Shown: piece by piece, positions 62,301 to 64,000 of the stretch | Numbering within the stretch: the stretch's first letter is position 1 | How the letters are laid out: each line of letters begins with the position of its first letter | Program-made: the position numbers and the translations under genes | Notes under the pieces: model-generated | Seen by the model: the letters and a program-made list of their open reading frames with translations, nothing else | The model's database searches: none | Told to the model about the DNA's origin: nothing | Source: Echinostoma caproni | Taxonomy: Eukaryota; Platyhelminthes; Trematoda; Plagiorchiida; Echinostomatidae | Reading direction: 5' to 3' | DNA: 64,000 bases | Assembly: GCA_900618425.1 (NCBI GenBank) | Contig: UZAN01039995.1 | Location: 4,457 to 68,456, forward strand

Positions 62301-64000
62301 ACGCTTTTTCAGTTATTTTGAGCATAAACTTCCTTGATATCTGTTTCGAGAAGAAGGGAACTAAATAAATCTGGATACCAATTATTTATCAATTATGATA
62401 ATTAAAAACAACAGATTTTATGAAACATTTGGAGAATGTTTATTTGAGATTAACCTTAGATATCAGCTTTGGACAGTTTCGTTTCCATTGTGTATGTAAC
62501 ATCGATTCATACTAACCAAAGTCTATCACCTCGAATCTGCTGATCGGCCCGTTAACCTCAAGCTGCGTAGAAACTTAATAAAATGTCCCCTTAAAAGCTG
62601 GATGTGTTTGTCACGAAAATTAATTATAATCAAACAACTAAACAAATATATTAGTGCTAATAAATTTAAACATTCATAAAGCAAAAGCAATTTCCAACCT
62701 TTTTATTAATACTTACCAATCGCGAATTCAGAGTTCGAATTAAAAGATTACTGAAACCAGAAAACATTATTGAATAAAATTCATCTGTATGTTTTGTAAA
62801 AAATAAAGGTATTATCTCAACCTTTGTTGAAGTTACAGCTTATGTGAGATGTCGCGTGTCATTGTTAACGTGACAACGATCAATTTTCTGAGGAAGTTAT
62901 TGAATGAAAATCAGGCGTTTTCTTTTTAAAAGCAGCATAAATGATATATTTTTAACTCCGTTTATTTCCAATACTGAGGTAAACAGACTGCTGAATACAG
63001 CACGTCAAATAAACTGTTTTACATATGGTGCACCTAATACATTGCAGATACACTCAAACGAAATCAGCTTAAAACGTTGATTATTTTTTTAATAATTGAC
63101 TAAATTTAACCTCATCATTATTTTGAGAAACAATAAAACGAACGTTATCATAATTTGGAACCACTTGATCATATTTGTGCAGTTACTTGTAATCCACCTT
63201 AGTGAAATTGACTTGAGAGAGGTCACATTTAAATAATCACAAGGTTTTTATTTTAATTTTAAAAATTCAAAATAGTTCACGTTAAAAGAGTGAAGTGATC
63301 GTGAACTTATTTCGATATTTGTTAGTCATTATCCTATTATTTAGGGCATCTATTAAGCATTAGATGATTGCGTCACTGGAAAAATCCAAATCTTGCAACG
63401 ATTTGCACATAAAATGTATTTTAGTCTAACCAAAAATTGTTTCTATTTGAGTGTGACAATTTAGTTATCAACTAGCTAGGTGAAACCATTGCAAACGATT
63501 GGGCAATTTCTGGAAGTAACGGAACGGCTATTGTTGATATAACAGCAGCATGTCCAACGTAAATAACTTATCTATAGCGGTTCCACGGGTGACGAGTGGC
63601 CTTGTGATTTTACTGGTGTAACGTTACCGGTGATACTAAAATTAAACTGTTACAGATTTAAAATCACTTAATAATCAAAAGGGTCTATTTTAGAATTATC
63701 CAATCTCGTGGCTTATAATTATCAATCAGAAAGAGTCAATAGCTTCAAACGAAGTCGTGTATAACAACAACAAGCAGACTTCAAAGTCTCTGGCAGTCGA
63801 TAAATACGGAATACAATTTTAGCACTCTGAAAAGGACCAATCTATTTAATGTTGGAATGCCGCTCGCGAAAACTGGGTGGCTGCACGGTAATTAACTTTC
63901 TCCTCAGATGAGTTTCGCTGGACTGCGATCTTATTGACGTCAAATAAATGTACTTCGCCATTACACTGATTTATCATTTAATATTAAGAACCAACATTGA
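59331..64000. other. No gene recognised
   Basis: AT-rich sequence without an ORF of 60 codons or more. A B-box-like word (GTTTGAGTCCCC, about 61337-61350) lies in a patch that could be an old tRNA-derived SINE, but no tail or second copy was found. Confidence 0.45.

Noticed and set aside
1..64000. CRISPR arrays, operons, bacterial genes or rRNA
   Set aside because: No regularly spaced direct repeats with spacers, no gene-dense blocks and no rRNA-like sequence. The architecture is that of a eukaryotic genome.

Overview
The window is eukaryotic: AT-rich, almost empty of long ORFs, with intron-split coding sequence, GT-AG splice sites, microsatellites and many decayed transposable elements. A protocadherin with a very large intron, together with Penelope-like elements, CR1-like LINEs, a tRNA-headed SINE family and mariner elements, suggests an invertebrate with a repeat-rich genome. 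A parasitic flatworm, probably a digenean fluke, is my best guess. That is inference from composition and element families, since no species marker can be read directly.

The only confident host gene is on the minus strand: the 5' part of a seven-cadherin-repeat protocadherin. Exon 1 (20053-21708) encodes a signal peptide and EC1 to most of EC4. A 15.9-kb intron separates it from exon 2 (3692-4174; end of EC4, EC5, start of EC6). A 400-bp intron leads to exon 3 (2503-3291; EC6 and most of EC7). All three exons are phase 0 and join to 976 codons. The transmembrane and cytoplasmic parts lie beyond the left edge of the window.

The giant intron holds a near full-length dead mariner element (about 6905-8166), a 21-bp minisatellite (10409-10555), a gapped LINE 3' end (10556-11714), a tetranucleotide array and one copy of an unclassified repeat family (14690-15200). 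Upstream of the gene are SINE copies at 22.5 and 24.3 kb. A nested block at 27.8-30.6 kb has a Penelope-like RT followed by a CR1-like RT, which is itself split by a SINE. A decayed SINE lies at 35.1 kb, a GC/CpG-richer island at 37.9-38.3 kb, and the second copy of the unclassified repeat at 42.9-43.3 kb.

Between 46.7 and 51.4 kb lie two further Penelope-like elements. One is split in its GIY-YIG domain by an internally deleted mariner. The other is a head-to-head inverted copy with nearly identical arms and a 12-bp target-site duplication. From 51.4 kb to the end I recognise no gene with confidence.

The three long N runs and two single Ns coincide with these repeats. Homologous copies inside the window suggest that several of these gaps have the wrong length. 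The most notable content is the set of nested and inverted transposon structures. I saw no novel defence or metabolic system.
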